DNA of 39,715 nucleotides, taken from contig JAHEJX010000026.1 of the NCBI GenBank assembly GCA_024638645.1, positions 1 through 39,715 of the forward strand, read 5' to 3'. The stretch is from Actinomycetes bacterium (GTDB taxonomy: Bacteria; Actinomycetota; Acidimicrobiia; Spongiisociales; UBA5794). Positions 16,492-23,051 of this stretch are shown here, one piece after another. The notes under the pieces were generated by a model that made no database searches, was not told where the DNA came from, and saw only the letters and a program-made list of their open reading frames with translations. Position numbers and translations under genes: made by a program. The stretch's first letter is position 1. Each line of letters opens with the position of its first letter.

Positions 16492-17577
16492 TCATGCGGC
16501 CGCCACGTCGATTACGAATGCGCCGACATGCCGCTTGCCCATGAAGTCGGCCTGAGCATTGCGAAGCTGTGCGAGCGGATACGTTGCAGCCACAACCGGT
16601 TGGATCTCACCACGTTCGATGTAGCCGACGAGGTTGGCGAAGACTGCGGACGGCAACACAGTGCAGCCGTGCATCGTGATGTCGTTGAGGTAGAGCGTGC
16701 GTAGGTCGAGCGACACGATTGGTCCGGCGATTGCCCCTGCGGTTGTGTAGTGGCCGCCTCTCCTAATGGCTTCGAACAACTGGGCGAAGCTCTCTCCGCC
16801 GACGACATCGGCAAACACGTCGACTCCCCCACCGCTGACCTCGCGGACGGCGGCGACAAGGTCCTCTGCGTTTCTGTCAAGCACGACGTCGGCGCCCAAA
16901 GCAGCGACGTCGCCCATCTTGTGGCCACTTGTGAGCGCAACTACTGAGGCGCCGCGCCGCTTCGACAACTGCACCAGGCCGCTGCCGACACCGCCAGAAG
17001 AACCCGTCACGAGCACCCAATCACCCTCTGCCACATTGGGCCGATGCAACATGTGCTCGGCGGTGGCGTAAGAGCATGAGAAACTTGCGAGCTCGACGTC
17101 TGTGACAACCGTCTCGATCGGATAGGCGTTCACTGCAGGGACGGCGACGTACTCGGCAAAGCCGCCGTCAGCCTCCGACCCGAGGTAGCGCGCATTCTCG
17201 AGAACACCTCCAGGATCACGCAGCCAGGCATCAACGATGACCCTTTCGCCAATGCGGCTCGCCTCCACACTCTTCCCCACCGCCACAATCCGGCCTGCGG
17301 GATCTGCGCCTTGAATCCGGGGGAACGTCAAGCCGCCACCCCAAGAACCTTCCACGTCTGACTCTGCAGTGTCGGCACCTGTGGCGGTCGTGACCGTCTT
17401 GGAGTACCAGCCGGTGCGGGTATTGATGTCTGTGTTGTTCATCCCACATGCGGCAACCTCGATGAGCACCTCTCCCGGGCCGGCGATAGGCGTCGGATGG
17501 TCGATGCGGTATTCGAGCTTGTCGAGGTCGCCGTGGCCGGTCAGGAGCACGGCTCGCATTGTCTCGGGGACGGTCAT
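16492..17577 (-). CDS. MDR-family zinc-type alcohol dehydrogenase / quinone-oxidoreductase-like protein
   Basis: The 361-residue protein has a GroES-like N-terminal domain (GPGEVLIEVAACGMNNTDINTRTGWY), a substrate-side segment FPRIQGADPAGRIVAVGKSV, and a Rossmann domain with VTGSSGGVGSGLVQLSKRRGASVVAL for NAD(P) binding. The first zinc-ligand position has Cys in AACGMNNTD, but the structural-zinc four-Cys lobe is absent and Asn/Asp follow, so a quinone-oxidoreductase-like or zinc-free enzyme is as likely as a classical alcohol dehydrogenase. The ATG at 17577 has an AGGAG ribosome-binding site. A 7-bp perfect hairpin (17607-17624) lies just upstream. Substrate unknown. Confidence 0.85.
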   Translation of the reverse strand: MTVPETMRAVLLTGHGDLDKLEYRIDHPTPIAGPGEVLIEVAACGMNNTDINTRTGWYSKTVTTATGADTAESDVEGSWGGGLTFPRIQGADPAGRIVAVGKSVEASRIGERVIVDAWLRDPGGVLENARYLGSEADGGFAEYVAVPAVNAYPIETVVTDVELASFSCSYATAEHMLHRPNVAEGDWVLVTGSSGGVGSGLVQLSKRRGASVVALTSGHKMGDVAALGADVVLDRNAEDLVAAVREVSGGGVDVFADVVGGESFAQLFEAIRRGGHYTTAGAIAGPIVSLDLRTLYLNDITMHGCTVLPSAVFANLVGYIERGEIQPVVAATYPLAQLRNAQADFMGKRHVGAFVIDVAAA

Positions 17578-17657
17578 TCGACTCCTGCACAGGATGCAAT
17601 TCTTCAGCCGCAGCGGACTGCGGCGATGCTAATTGGACGTCCGCTCATGCAAGCAAT

Positions 17658-17683
17658 GTTTGGCCGGAGCCGCGCCTGGGTAG
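17658..17683 (+). promoter_or_regulatory. SigB/SigF-type promoter upstream of csbD
   Basis: GTTT (17658-17661), 16 bases, then GGGTAG (17678-17683) matches the SigB/SigF consensus GTTT-N14-17-GGGTA. The expected transcript start is about 30 bases before the csbD start codon. In Bacillus, csbD is a classical sigma-B-controlled gene, and a SigB-type factor is encoded 2.7 kb downstream. Confidence 0.72.
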
Positions 17684-17720
17684 GTGTCGCACTGTAAGTA
17701 GTCGAGCAAGAAGGGGAGCT

Positions 17721-17948
17721 ATGGATACCACCAATACCACCACCGAGTACGACTGGAACGACAAGCTCCAGGACCAGGGCTCATGGAACCGCATCAAGGG
17801 CAAGATCCGCGAAGAGTGGGCAGAAGTCACGGACCAGGAGCTAGAAGAGGTTCGGGGCAACTGGGAACAGTTCAAGGGCTTCGTCCAGCAGAAGACCGGG
17901 GCCGCCGCCGATACCGTCGAAACCAAGCTGCGCGAGCTGTTCAGCTAG
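17721..17948 (+). CDS. csbD: CsbD-like general stress protein
   Basis: The 75-residue hydrophilic protein carries the CsbD pattern: WNRIKGKIREEWAEVTDQELEEVRGNWEQFKGFVQQKTG (about residues 22-60), normally K-G-x-x-K-x-x-x-G...L....GN..Q..G..Q...G. CsbD proteins are abundant small stress proteins of unknown mechanism; the name means controlled by sigma B. The ATG at 17721 has an AAGGGGAG ribosome-binding site; the longer upstream frame has no family sequence. A SigB/SigF-like promoter lies just upstream and an 18-bp-stem terminator just downstream, so it is a single-gene transcription unit. Confidence 0.9.
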   Translation: MDTTNTTTEYDWNDKLQDQGSWNRIKGKIREEWAEVTDQELEEVRGNWEQFKGFVQQKTGAAADTVETKLRELFS

Positions 17949-17961
17949 CCGGCAATCACTC

Positions 17962-18006
17962 AACAAAGCCGAGGGCCCCGCACCAGCGGGCCCTCGGCTT
18001 TGTTGC
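17962..18006. terminator. Perfect 18-bp inverted-repeat terminator between csbD and mscL
   Basis: Arms 17962-17979 and 17989-18006 are perfect complements (core GCCGAGGGCCC / GGGCCCTCGGC) around a 9-base loop. There is no long T tract after either arm, but the outer arms are rich in A and T on both sides. It lies 14 bases after csbD and 65 bases after the convergent mscL gene, so it probably serves both. Confidence 0.85.
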
Positions 18007-18070
18007 GACACCCAAACGGTCGGGAGGGCTCGCCGCGTTGAATGTCCCTGATTGACAGCCCCGGGGTCGC

Positions 18071-18529
18071 TCAGCCCGCCGGCGCAGCCTCCAGCTCGGA
18101 TGTGCAATGCGGGCAGCGCGTGGCCGCCTCGTCGACATGGGATCGACAGAACGGACATGCGCGAGTCGTCGGGGCCGGTGGTGTGTCTGAACGACGTAGG
18201 CGGTTGATCCAGCGAATCAACATGAAGAGTACGACGGCGACGACGAAGAAACTGAAGATCTCGTTGACCAACTGTCCATAGGCGAGGACCGTGGCGCCGG
18301 CGTTCTCCGCCGCCTCCACTGTGGGGAAGGGGCCTGGAGTAGAGCCCGCTTCGATGACTACGAAACGGTTCGAAAAGTCGAGGTCGCCTGTCAGCGCGCC
18401 TATTGCAGGTGTGATGATGTCCCCAACCACCGAGTTCACAACGGCTGTGAAAGCGGCGCCGATGATTATGCCGACTGCCATGTCGACGACGTTGCCCTTG
18501 ATGGCAAATTCGCGAAATTCCTTGAGCAT
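18071..18529 (-). CDS. mscL: Large-conductance mechanosensitive channel MscL with C-terminal zinc ribbon
   Basis: The 152-residue protein begins MLKEFREFAIKGNVVDMAVGIIIGAAFTAVVNSVVGDIITP, the diagnostic MscL N-terminal helix and first membrane segment (about 15-45). The second membrane segment is at about 86-108 (YGQLVNEIFSFFVVAVVLFMLIRWINRL). MscL opens under membrane tension to release solutes in hypo-osmotic shock. Instead of the usual short helical-bundle tail, residues 125-142 form a zinc-ribbon knuckle pair CPFC-x10-CPHC. ATG at 18529 is preferred over the adjacent TTG at 18532 because AGGAGA is then correctly spaced. A GTTG-N15-GGGTAT promoter lies upstream. Confidence 0.93.
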   Translation of the reverse strand: MLKEFREFAIKGNVVDMAVGIIIGAAFTAVVNSVVGDIITPAIGALTGDLDFSNRFVVIEAGSTPGPFPTVEAAENAGATVLAYGQLVNEIFSFFVVAVVLFMLIRWINRLRRSDTPPAPTTRACPFCRSHVDEAATRCPHCTSELEAAPAG

Positions 18530-18567
18530 CAACGTCTCCTTGCGGGTCCTTGCGGGTTGCCTCTCAC

Positions 18568-18592
18568 ATACCCGGTTTTAGCGAGAATCAAC
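18568..18592 (-). promoter_or_regulatory. SigB/SigF-type promoter upstream of mscL
   Basis: On the minus strand GTTG (18589-18592), 15 bases, then GGGTAT (18568-18573), a perfect sigma-B -10 element with a one-mismatch -35. It starts about 40 bases before the mscL ATG. A second such promoter faces the opposite way 66 bases to the right. Confidence 0.6.
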
Positions 18593-18657
18593 CGCGTGAA
18601 GGTGCAATCGCAGCGCTCCGCCACAGGCTGCCGCGGCCTGCCGCCGCCGATGCGGCC

Positions 18658-18683
18658 GTTTACGTGGAGCCGTCACGGGGTAG
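18658..18683 (+). promoter_or_regulatory. SigB/SigF-type promoter upstream of the Lys-rich repeat protein
   Basis: GTTT (18658-18661), 16 bases, GGGTAG (18678-18683): the same two boxes and spacing as the csbD promoter. The start codon lies 38 bases downstream. Confidence 0.7.
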
Positions 18684-18721
18684 GCAATTGGGGTCGGCGC
18701 AACCGGGAGGAGAGACGAGCC

Positions 18722-19258
18722 ATGGGCAAGAAGAAGCGGAAGAAGCTCGCTAAGAAGGTCGATACAGCGATCGCCAAACGCGCTATCACCTTGGAGGACG
18801 TTCTGCATGCAGGCATCGGCGTGCTCGCCGACGCCGAGAACCGTGGCAAGAAGAAGATCTTTCGCAGGCAAGTCGAGCGCGGCCGTTCGGTTGCCGCCTT
18901 CGGGAGGACCGCAACCGCGGACCTGATGGCAGCAGCCACGGTTGACCCCGGCAGCGACCGTCTTCGCAATCCTGCTATCGCGTATCGACCCGGCGGCGGC
19001 GGTTGGTATGACATCGAAATCGGTGAATACACGGTCGGCCGAGTCCAGGGCGAGGACGCAGCCGCCAAAAGGGCGGGACAGCTTCTCGCGGCGTTCGCGG
19101 CACTCTCTGCGGAAGACCAGCAAAGTCACCTGACCGGGGTTCGCCCGGGTGGAGGTGGCTGGTACAGCGTCCATGTCGAGGGGATTCCCGTTCGCAAGGT
19201 GCGTGGCCGAGAAGAGGCTCAGGCTGCTTTCGACGAAATCGCTGCGCTCAACCCGTGA
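18722..19258 (+). CDS. Lys-rich protein with two RPGGGGWY repeats, function unknown
   Basis: The 178-residue protein starts with a very basic segment (MGKKKRKKLAKK) and has more Lys/Arg at residues 41-55. It contains an internal duplication: residues 86-128 and 138-176 each begin (A/G)(Y/V)RPGGGGWY, continue with a beta hairpin ending in V(G/R)(R/K)V(Q/R)G, and end with an Ala-rich helix. No known family is recognised. The basic N-terminus suggests binding to nucleic acid or an anionic membrane surface, which is inference. ATG at 18722 has a GGAGGAGA ribosome-binding site, and a SigB/SigF-type promoter lies upstream, so it is probably a stress-induced protein. It ends 15 bases from the convergent RsbW-like gene. 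Confidence 0.8.
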   Translation: MGKKKRKKLAKKVDTAIAKRAITLEDVLHAGIGVLADAENRGKKKIFRRQVERGRSVAAFGRTATADLMAAATVDPGSDRLRNPAIAYRPGGGGWYDIEIGEYTVGRVQGEDAAAKRAGQLLAAFAALSAEDQQSHLTGVRPGGGGWYSVHVEGIPVRKVRGREEAQAAFDEIAALNP

Positions 19259-19273
19259 CTCGCCCGGTTCCGA

Positions 19274-19651
19274 TCAGGAAATCGTGAACGAAACGGCGGG
19301 TACGCCTTCGCGGTGGTCATACCGAAGATTCGACGCAACGGCCCCGAGCACCACTGCGCCGAGGGACTCCTCCCAGCCAGCCGGCGGCCACTGCCGCTCA
19401 GCCCGTTGAGCCCCGTGGAGTCTGACAGACACCTCTAGCTCCCCTGGGGAAACTGCGACGACGCACTCCAGGGACGTTCCCGGCGAGTGCTCGAGTAGTG
19501 CAGCGCTGGCCTCGCCGACAGCCAAATCGAGGTCATCAAGCGAGTCATACGACATTGCCGCATCGGCCGCGGCCCCACTGGCGACTGCTCTGATCACGCG
19601 GACTGACTCCGGGTTGGCAGGCGAAGTGAGCTGGAAAGCGGTTGAAGTCAT
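19274..19651 (-). CDS. RsbW-like anti-sigma regulatory protein, degenerate GHKL fold
   Basis: The 125-residue protein has the RsbW/SpoIIAB-like N-terminal pattern ESVRVIRAVASGAAADAAMSYDSLDDLDLAVGEASAALLEHSPG, matching ..R.....a......s...i.dl.lAv.Ea...ll.h. in anti-sigma kinases. The N-box Asn is absent (EASAALLEH instead of EACTNAIEH-type) and the DxGxG and ATP-lid segments are not visible, so ATP binding and kinase activity are doubtful. It may bind partners without phosphorylating them. It is transcribed away from the STAS-anti-sigma-sigma operon, 49 bases apart. The start ATG at 19651 lies directly after AGGAGG with only one base between, unusually close. Confidence 0.7.
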   Translation of the reverse strand: MTSTAFQLTSPANPESVRVIRAVASGAAADAAMSYDSLDDLDLAVGEASAALLEHSPGTSLECVVAVSPGELEVSVRLHGAQRAERQWPPAGWEESLGAVVLGAVASNLRYDHREGVPAVSFTIS

Positions 19652-19657
19652 CCCTCC

Positions 19658-19663
19658 TATAAT
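19658..19663 (+). promoter_or_regulatory. Possible housekeeping -10 (TATAAT) before the rsbV-sigB-like operon
   Basis: An exact TATAAT occurs in the 49-base divergent intergenic region, 37 bases before the STAS start codon; on the other strand the same bases read ATTATA, with TATTAT overlapping. No convincing -35 box is found at 16-18 bases, so this is a weak call. It would give basal, sigma-A-type expression of the partner-switch operon. Confidence 0.35.
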
Positions 19664-19700
19664 ACGGCTCCGCAAATCATCGATTGCAGCAACGAGTCGC

Positions 19701-20039
19701 ATGCCGCACCAACTTTCTATCGACGAGTCGTCAGAAGGCGCCCGCACAGTTCTTACGGTCGCGGGCGAGATCGATCTCGCTACTGCCCCGCAGTTGGAGG
19801 AGCGCATCGGAGCTTATCCCGGTGAAAGTGACCTTCTCGTGGATCTGTCGAGCGTCACATTCATGGATTCCACGGGGCTCAGATTGTTGATCGGCGCCCA
19901 TGAGCGGGCCAAGGGTGGTGGCGGCAGCTTTGCCGTGGTCGCACCAGAGGGTCCGGTCACGAAGGTCCTTTCCATCACTGGGGTCGATGAGTGGCTGCCG
20001 GTCTTCGAGACCCGTTCAGCCGCATCTGCTGATGGCTGA
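19701..20039 (+). CDS. STAS-domain anti-sigma-factor antagonist (RsbV/SpoIIAA-like)
   Basis: The 112-residue protein is a single STAS domain: TVLTVAGEIDLATAPQLEERI (residues 16-36) and LLVDLSSVTFMDSTGLRLLIGAHERA (45-70). Ser57 in FMDSTGL is the serine that RsbW-type kinases phosphorylate and RsbU/SpoIIE-type phosphatases restore; the unphosphorylated form releases the sigma factor. ATG at 19701 starts the family sequence; the upstream open frame is not protein-like. The stop overlaps the next gene by 8 bases. Confidence 0.9.
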   Translation: MPHQLSIDESSEGARTVLTVAGEIDLATAPQLEERIGAYPGESDLLVDLSSVTFMDSTGLRLLIGAHERAKGGGGSFAVVAPEGPVTKVLSITGVDEWLPVFETRSAASADG

Positions 20040-20388
20040 TGCGGCCGAATACGCACTGATACTGCCTTGTCGCGCTGAATCTGTCGCTCTTGCGAGGCTC
20101 TACATCGCGACGATTCTGCGCACACACCTCTACGGCGAGGCGGAGGTCGGTGATGCCAAGCTCGCCGTGTCTGAGCTGGTCTCGGCGTCCATTGAGACCG
20201 GCGGCACCGAAGACATAACAGTTGCCGCGCATTGCGGACCTGCCTCGTGTCGGATCGCAATAAGTCCCGTACCGGAGCAGGCACCAGCCGATGCGCCAGA
20301 ACGTATCGACATCGTCAAGGCACTTTTTGACTCGCTCGATTTCGACCACGATGCGGCTTGGTTTCTCGTCGCGCAGACAAGCCAGTGA
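20032..20388 (+). CDS. Anti-sigma-factor-like protein (RsbW position) with altered N-box
   Basis: The 118-residue protein occupies the anti-sigma slot between the STAS and sigma genes, overlapping them by 8 and 4 bases. It retains the overall RsbW helix-strand pattern (VALARLYIATILRTHLYGEAEVGDAKLAVSELVSASIETGG), but the N-box ELVTN is ELVSA: Ala52 replaces the Mg-ATP-binding Asn. The DxGxG motif is missing; instead AHCGPASCRIAISPVPEQ follows. A normal Ser kinase reaction on the STAS protein is therefore unlikely. It may still bind the sigma factor, or another GHKL protein nearby may supply the kinase. Identification rests mainly on position and fold pattern. Confidence 0.7.
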   Translation: MADAAEYALILPCRAESVALARLYIATILRTHLYGEAEVGDAKLAVSELVSASIETGGTEDITVAAHCGPASCRIAISPVPEQAPADAPERIDIVKALFDSLDFDHDAAWFLVAQTSQ

Positions 20389-21113
20389 CCGACGAAGAAG
20401 CACTCTGGTTCGCGCAGCGAGCTAATCCGGAGTCGCGTAGAGCAATCGCTGACAAGTACGACACGCTGGCCCGCCGTTTGGCTTACCGCTATCGGGGACG
20501 CGGTGAGCCTCAAGACGATCTCGAACAGGTCGCTCGGCTCGGGTTGATCAAGGCCATTGAACGATACGACGCCGAATTCGGGGTCCAGTTTGCGACGTTT
20601 GCTACGCGAACAATCGTCGGCGAACTGAAGCGGCACCTGCGGGACAAGACCTGGGCAATTCGAGTGCCGCGTGGATTGCAGGAGCTGTGGCTCGAGGTCT
20701 CCCGGGCTGCGGAAGATCTAACTCACAAGCTGGGCCGATCTCCGTCCATCGATGAGATCGCGGATTCGATCGGGTCCACCCGGGAAGCCGTCCTCGAGGC
20801 TCTCGACGCAGGTGCCGGCTATTCAACGAGCTCGCTCGACGCTCCGCTCGCAACCGATGACCCCTCCGCCGCCACCCTCGTCGACGTACTCGGCCGCTTC
20901 GATTCCGACCTGGAAAGGGCTGGGTTCTGGGCGACAGCGGCTGATCACATTCGTGCCCTTCCGGACCGAGAGCGGACAATCCTCATCATGCGCTTCTTCG
21001 AAGACCGGTCGCAGAGCGAGATCGCCGAAGCGATGGGCATCTCCCAAATGCACGTATCACGGTTATTACGAAGCACGCTTGCCGAGCTGCGCAATCGTGT
21101 TGGCGCTCTCTAG
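20385..21113 (+). CDS. SigB/SigF/SigG-family RNA polymerase sigma factor
   Basis: The 242-residue protein has sigma-70 regions 2, 3 and 4. Region 2 includes DDLEQVARLGLIKAIERYDAEFGVQFATFATRTIVGELKRHLRDKTWAIRVPRGLQEL, the hallmark of the SigB/F/G stress-sporulation group. Region 3 contains LGRSPSIDEIADSIGSTREAVLEAL. Region 4 has ALPDRERTILIMRFFEDRSQSEIAEAMGISQMHVSRLLRSTLAELR with its helix-turn-helix. The GTG at 20385 overlaps the previous stop (GTGA), which fixes the start better than the upstream TTG at 20358. Promoters of the type this group recognises (GTTT-N15/16-GGGTA) occur at several transcription units in the window, making it their likely regulator. Confidence 0.92.
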   Translation: MTDEEALWFAQRANPESRRAIADKYDTLARRLAYRYRGRGEPQDDLEQVARLGLIKAIERYDAEFGVQFATFATRTIVGELKRHLRDKTWAIRVPRGLQELWLEVSRAAEDLTHKLGRSPSIDEIADSIGSTREAVLEALDAGAGYSTSSLDAPLATDDPSAATLVDVLGRFDSDLERAGFWATAADHIRALPDRERTILIMRFFEDRSQSEIAEAMGISQMHVSRLLRSTLAELRNRVGAL

Positions 21114-21118
21114 GGGTT

Positions 21119-21143
21119 TGACCTCCGCCCCTTCGGGGAAGGT
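21119..21143 (+). terminator. Weak hairpin after the sigma gene
   Basis: GACCT and AGGTC arms (21119-21123, 21139-21143) enclose CCCC-TTC-GGGG with small internal mismatches; there is no T tract. It could end the sigma operon or simply be leader structure of the small downstream gene. Confidence 0.35.
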
Positions 21144-21182
21144 CTTCTGAAACACATGTTTCTCTTGACCAGGAGGTCGAAG

Positions 21183-21323
21183 ATGGGTTGGTTTGCATCA
21201 TTCAAGAGTCTCAAGGGCCTCGGGGTACCGCCCGTGCTTGCCGCAGTGGCGCTCGTTGCGCTCTTCTTCTTTGTGAAGCGCAGCAACGACACACAGAACG
21301 CCGTCGCCCCCGCCACTGCCTAG
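21183..21323 (+). CDS. 46-residue single-membrane-helix protein
   Basis: ATG at 21183 follows a strong AGGAGG ribosome-binding site at seven bases. The 46-residue product starts MGWFASFKSLKGLGVPP, has one hydrophobic helix (LAAVALVALFFFV) and ends with a short polar tail (KRSNDTQNAVAPATA). The strong ribosome-binding site, the position between sigma and phosphatase genes, and the clean membrane helix support a real gene. No family is recognised. It could tether or modulate a stress-response component at the membrane, which is inference. A weak SigB-like motif (GTTT 21115, GGGAAG 21135) lies upstream. Confidence 0.65.
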   Translation: MGWFASFKSLKGLGVPPVLAAVALVALFFFVKRSNDTQNAVAPATA

Positions 21324-21380
21324 GCGGGCCCCTCGGGTAGATGTGCGGATGGGGCGCGGAGGGCGTATCGTCCCGCGCAA

Positions 21381-23051
21381 TTGAGTAACGCGCTACATCC
21401 GGATGCTGCAAACACCGATCGTGTCGAATGGCTTGGCCGGATCGGAATAGGCACTTGGACATGGGATCCCGCTGCAGGGTCTGTGTTCTGGGACGACGCG
21501 TCTCATCGCATCTATGGTCTCGAACCCGGCACCTTCGACGGCCGGTTCGACAGCTTCATCTCCATGGTGCACCCCGAAGACCGCGACGAGGTTCTTCGAG
21601 TTATAGGCGAGGTTGCCGCCACAGGCGGCGACTACTCGATACGGCACCGCATCGTCATCCCGGACGGTGGGGTGCGCTGGATCGAAGGGCAGGGCCGCAT
21701 AACCAGCGTCGACGGGGCGCCGGAGGATGGCCGCGGAATCGTCTATCTCCTCGACGAACGGCTCGTATTCGATCGCGAGCGCGAGGAGCTCACCGCAGGA
21801 AAGGAGCTGGCCCGGGCAGAATCGGCCGCCACCCGTGAACAACTCCGCTTTCTGATCGAGTTGACGGATGCAATCTCCGGCTCCCTCAACACCGAACGTG
21901 TGGCCCGCCACTTCGTCTCGTTCGTCGCCGAAGAATTGGCCGATGTGTGCATGGTCGACGTGAACGTGCAAGAACCATTTGGCAACATCTTGACCTGTGT
22001 GGGAGCCGCCGGGGCGAACCCGATCGTCAGCACGGCCAGCCCGGCCCTGGCCCCGGCCGCGGCTCGCCGGGCCAGCATGCCGCTCGACCCCAGCCGAGCT
22101 GTTGGACCCGAAATCGTGGCGATGGATTCTCCCGAACAGGAATCCGTCGTAGGGGGCGGAGCCATGTACGTAGCCGCTTACGCCTTGATGGCTCACGGCT
22201 CTCGGATCGGCACCATTACAGCGATTCGTCGCGATCGGCCGTGGACGCGAGATTCGCGCGAGTTGCTGTTGGCAGCCACACGCCGGGTTGCCGGCGCTTT
22301 TGATCGCGCCGAGCTCCACGCCGACCGATCCAAATTCGTCGCCATGTTCCAGGCGGCAGCAACCCCGAAAGACCTTCCCCAGATTGCCCATCTCGACATC
22401 GCCGTCCACTATCGCCCGGCCACCGAGCTGGTCCGCCTCGGAGGCGATCTCTACGACGTGTTCGAGGTGGAGCCGGGATCATGGATGATCGCCGTCGGCG
22501 ATATCTGCGGCAAAGGGATCGTTGCGGCCGGCCACGCAGAGTTGGCGCGCACCGCCCTGCGGTCGGCAGCCTTCTCGACGGGCGACCCCGTAAAGGCTCT
22601 CGAAATCCTGAACCGTACGCTGTTGGCGGAGTCGAGCCGCCCTATGCTCACGGCCGTTCTCGCTCGGTTCGACGTCACCGATGATGGCGTCGATGTCGCT
22701 ATTGCTGCAGCCGGACACCCCCCGCCGATTCTCATCAGCGACGTGGATGAGTGGAGCACGGTAGACACCCGCGGCACGATGCTTGGCGCCACACCCGCAC
22801 CGTCATTTCACAACAGCCAAGTGACGCTGCGCTCGGGTCAAGCCATCGCCATGTACACCGACGGAATCACGGAGAGCCGGTTCGGGACGTCGTTCTTCGG
22901 CACGGAGCGCCTCGGCAAGACTCTGTCGAGCGCCTGGCCATCTTCGGCGGCCGCAATGGCCGCCGACGTTGCTGCCACGCTCGATACGTGGGCGGCCGGC
23001 CAGCCACCCGACGACATCTTGCTAATGGTTGTACGGGTCGCCGACAAATGA
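21381..23051 (+). CDS. PAS-GAF-SpoIIE serine phosphatase (RsbU/RsbP-like)
   Basis: The 556-residue protein has an N-terminal PAS domain (about 18-125; GIGTWTWDPAAGSVFWDDASHRIYGLEPG), a GAF-like region (about 150-310), and a C-terminal PP2C/SpoIIE domain (about 315-550). The last includes LGGDLYDVFEV, SWMIAVGDICGKGIVAA and YTDGITES, the metal-binding Asp positions. Such enzymes dephosphorylate STAS anti-anti-sigma factors in response to a sensed signal, here most likely redox, light or ligand via PAS/GAF. The probable target is the STAS protein encoded 1.3 kb upstream. Start is TTG at 21381; there is no upstream alternative in frame and no visible ribosome-binding site. Its stop overlaps the B12-binding gene (ATGA). 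Confidence 0.9.
   Translation: MSNALHPDAANTDRVEWLGRIGIGTWTWDPAAGSVFWDDASHRIYGLEPGTFDGRFDSFISMVHPEDRDEVLRVIGEVAATGGDYSIRHRIVIPDGGVRWIEGQGRITSVDGAPEDGRGIVYLLDERLVFDREREELTAGKELARAESAATREQLRFLIELTDAISGSLNTERVARHFVSFVAEELADVCMVDVNVQEPFGNILTCVGAAGANPIVSTASPALAPAAARRASMPLDPSRAVGPEIVAMDSPEQESVVGGGAMYVAAYALMAHGSRIGTITAIRRDRPWTRDSRELLLAATRRVAGAFDRAELHADRSKFVAMFQAAATPKDLPQIAHLDIAVHYRPATELVRLGGDLYDVFEVEPGSWMIAVGDICGKGIVAAGHAELARTALRSAAFSTGDPVKALEILNRTLLAESSRPMLTAVLARFDVTDDGVDVAIAAAGHPPPILISDVDEWSTVDTRGTMLGATPAPSFHNSQVTLRSGQAIAMYTDGITESRFGTSFFGTERLGKTLSSAWPSSAAAMAADVAATLDTWAAGQPPDDILLMVVRVADK

Noticed and set aside
17607-17624. GCCGCAG-CGGA-CTGCGGC hairpin upstream of the MDR gene
   Set aside because: Short perfect hairpin in GC-rich DNA with no known regulatory match; could be chance.
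21115-21140. GTTT-N16-GGGAAG before the 46-residue protein
   Set aside because: The -10 lacks the conserved T and the region also forms a hairpin; too weak to list as a promoter.
21335-21340. GGGTAG upstream of the PAS-GAF-SpoIIE gene
   Set aside because: The bases at the expected -35 distance are ACTG or CTGC, not GTTT-like.
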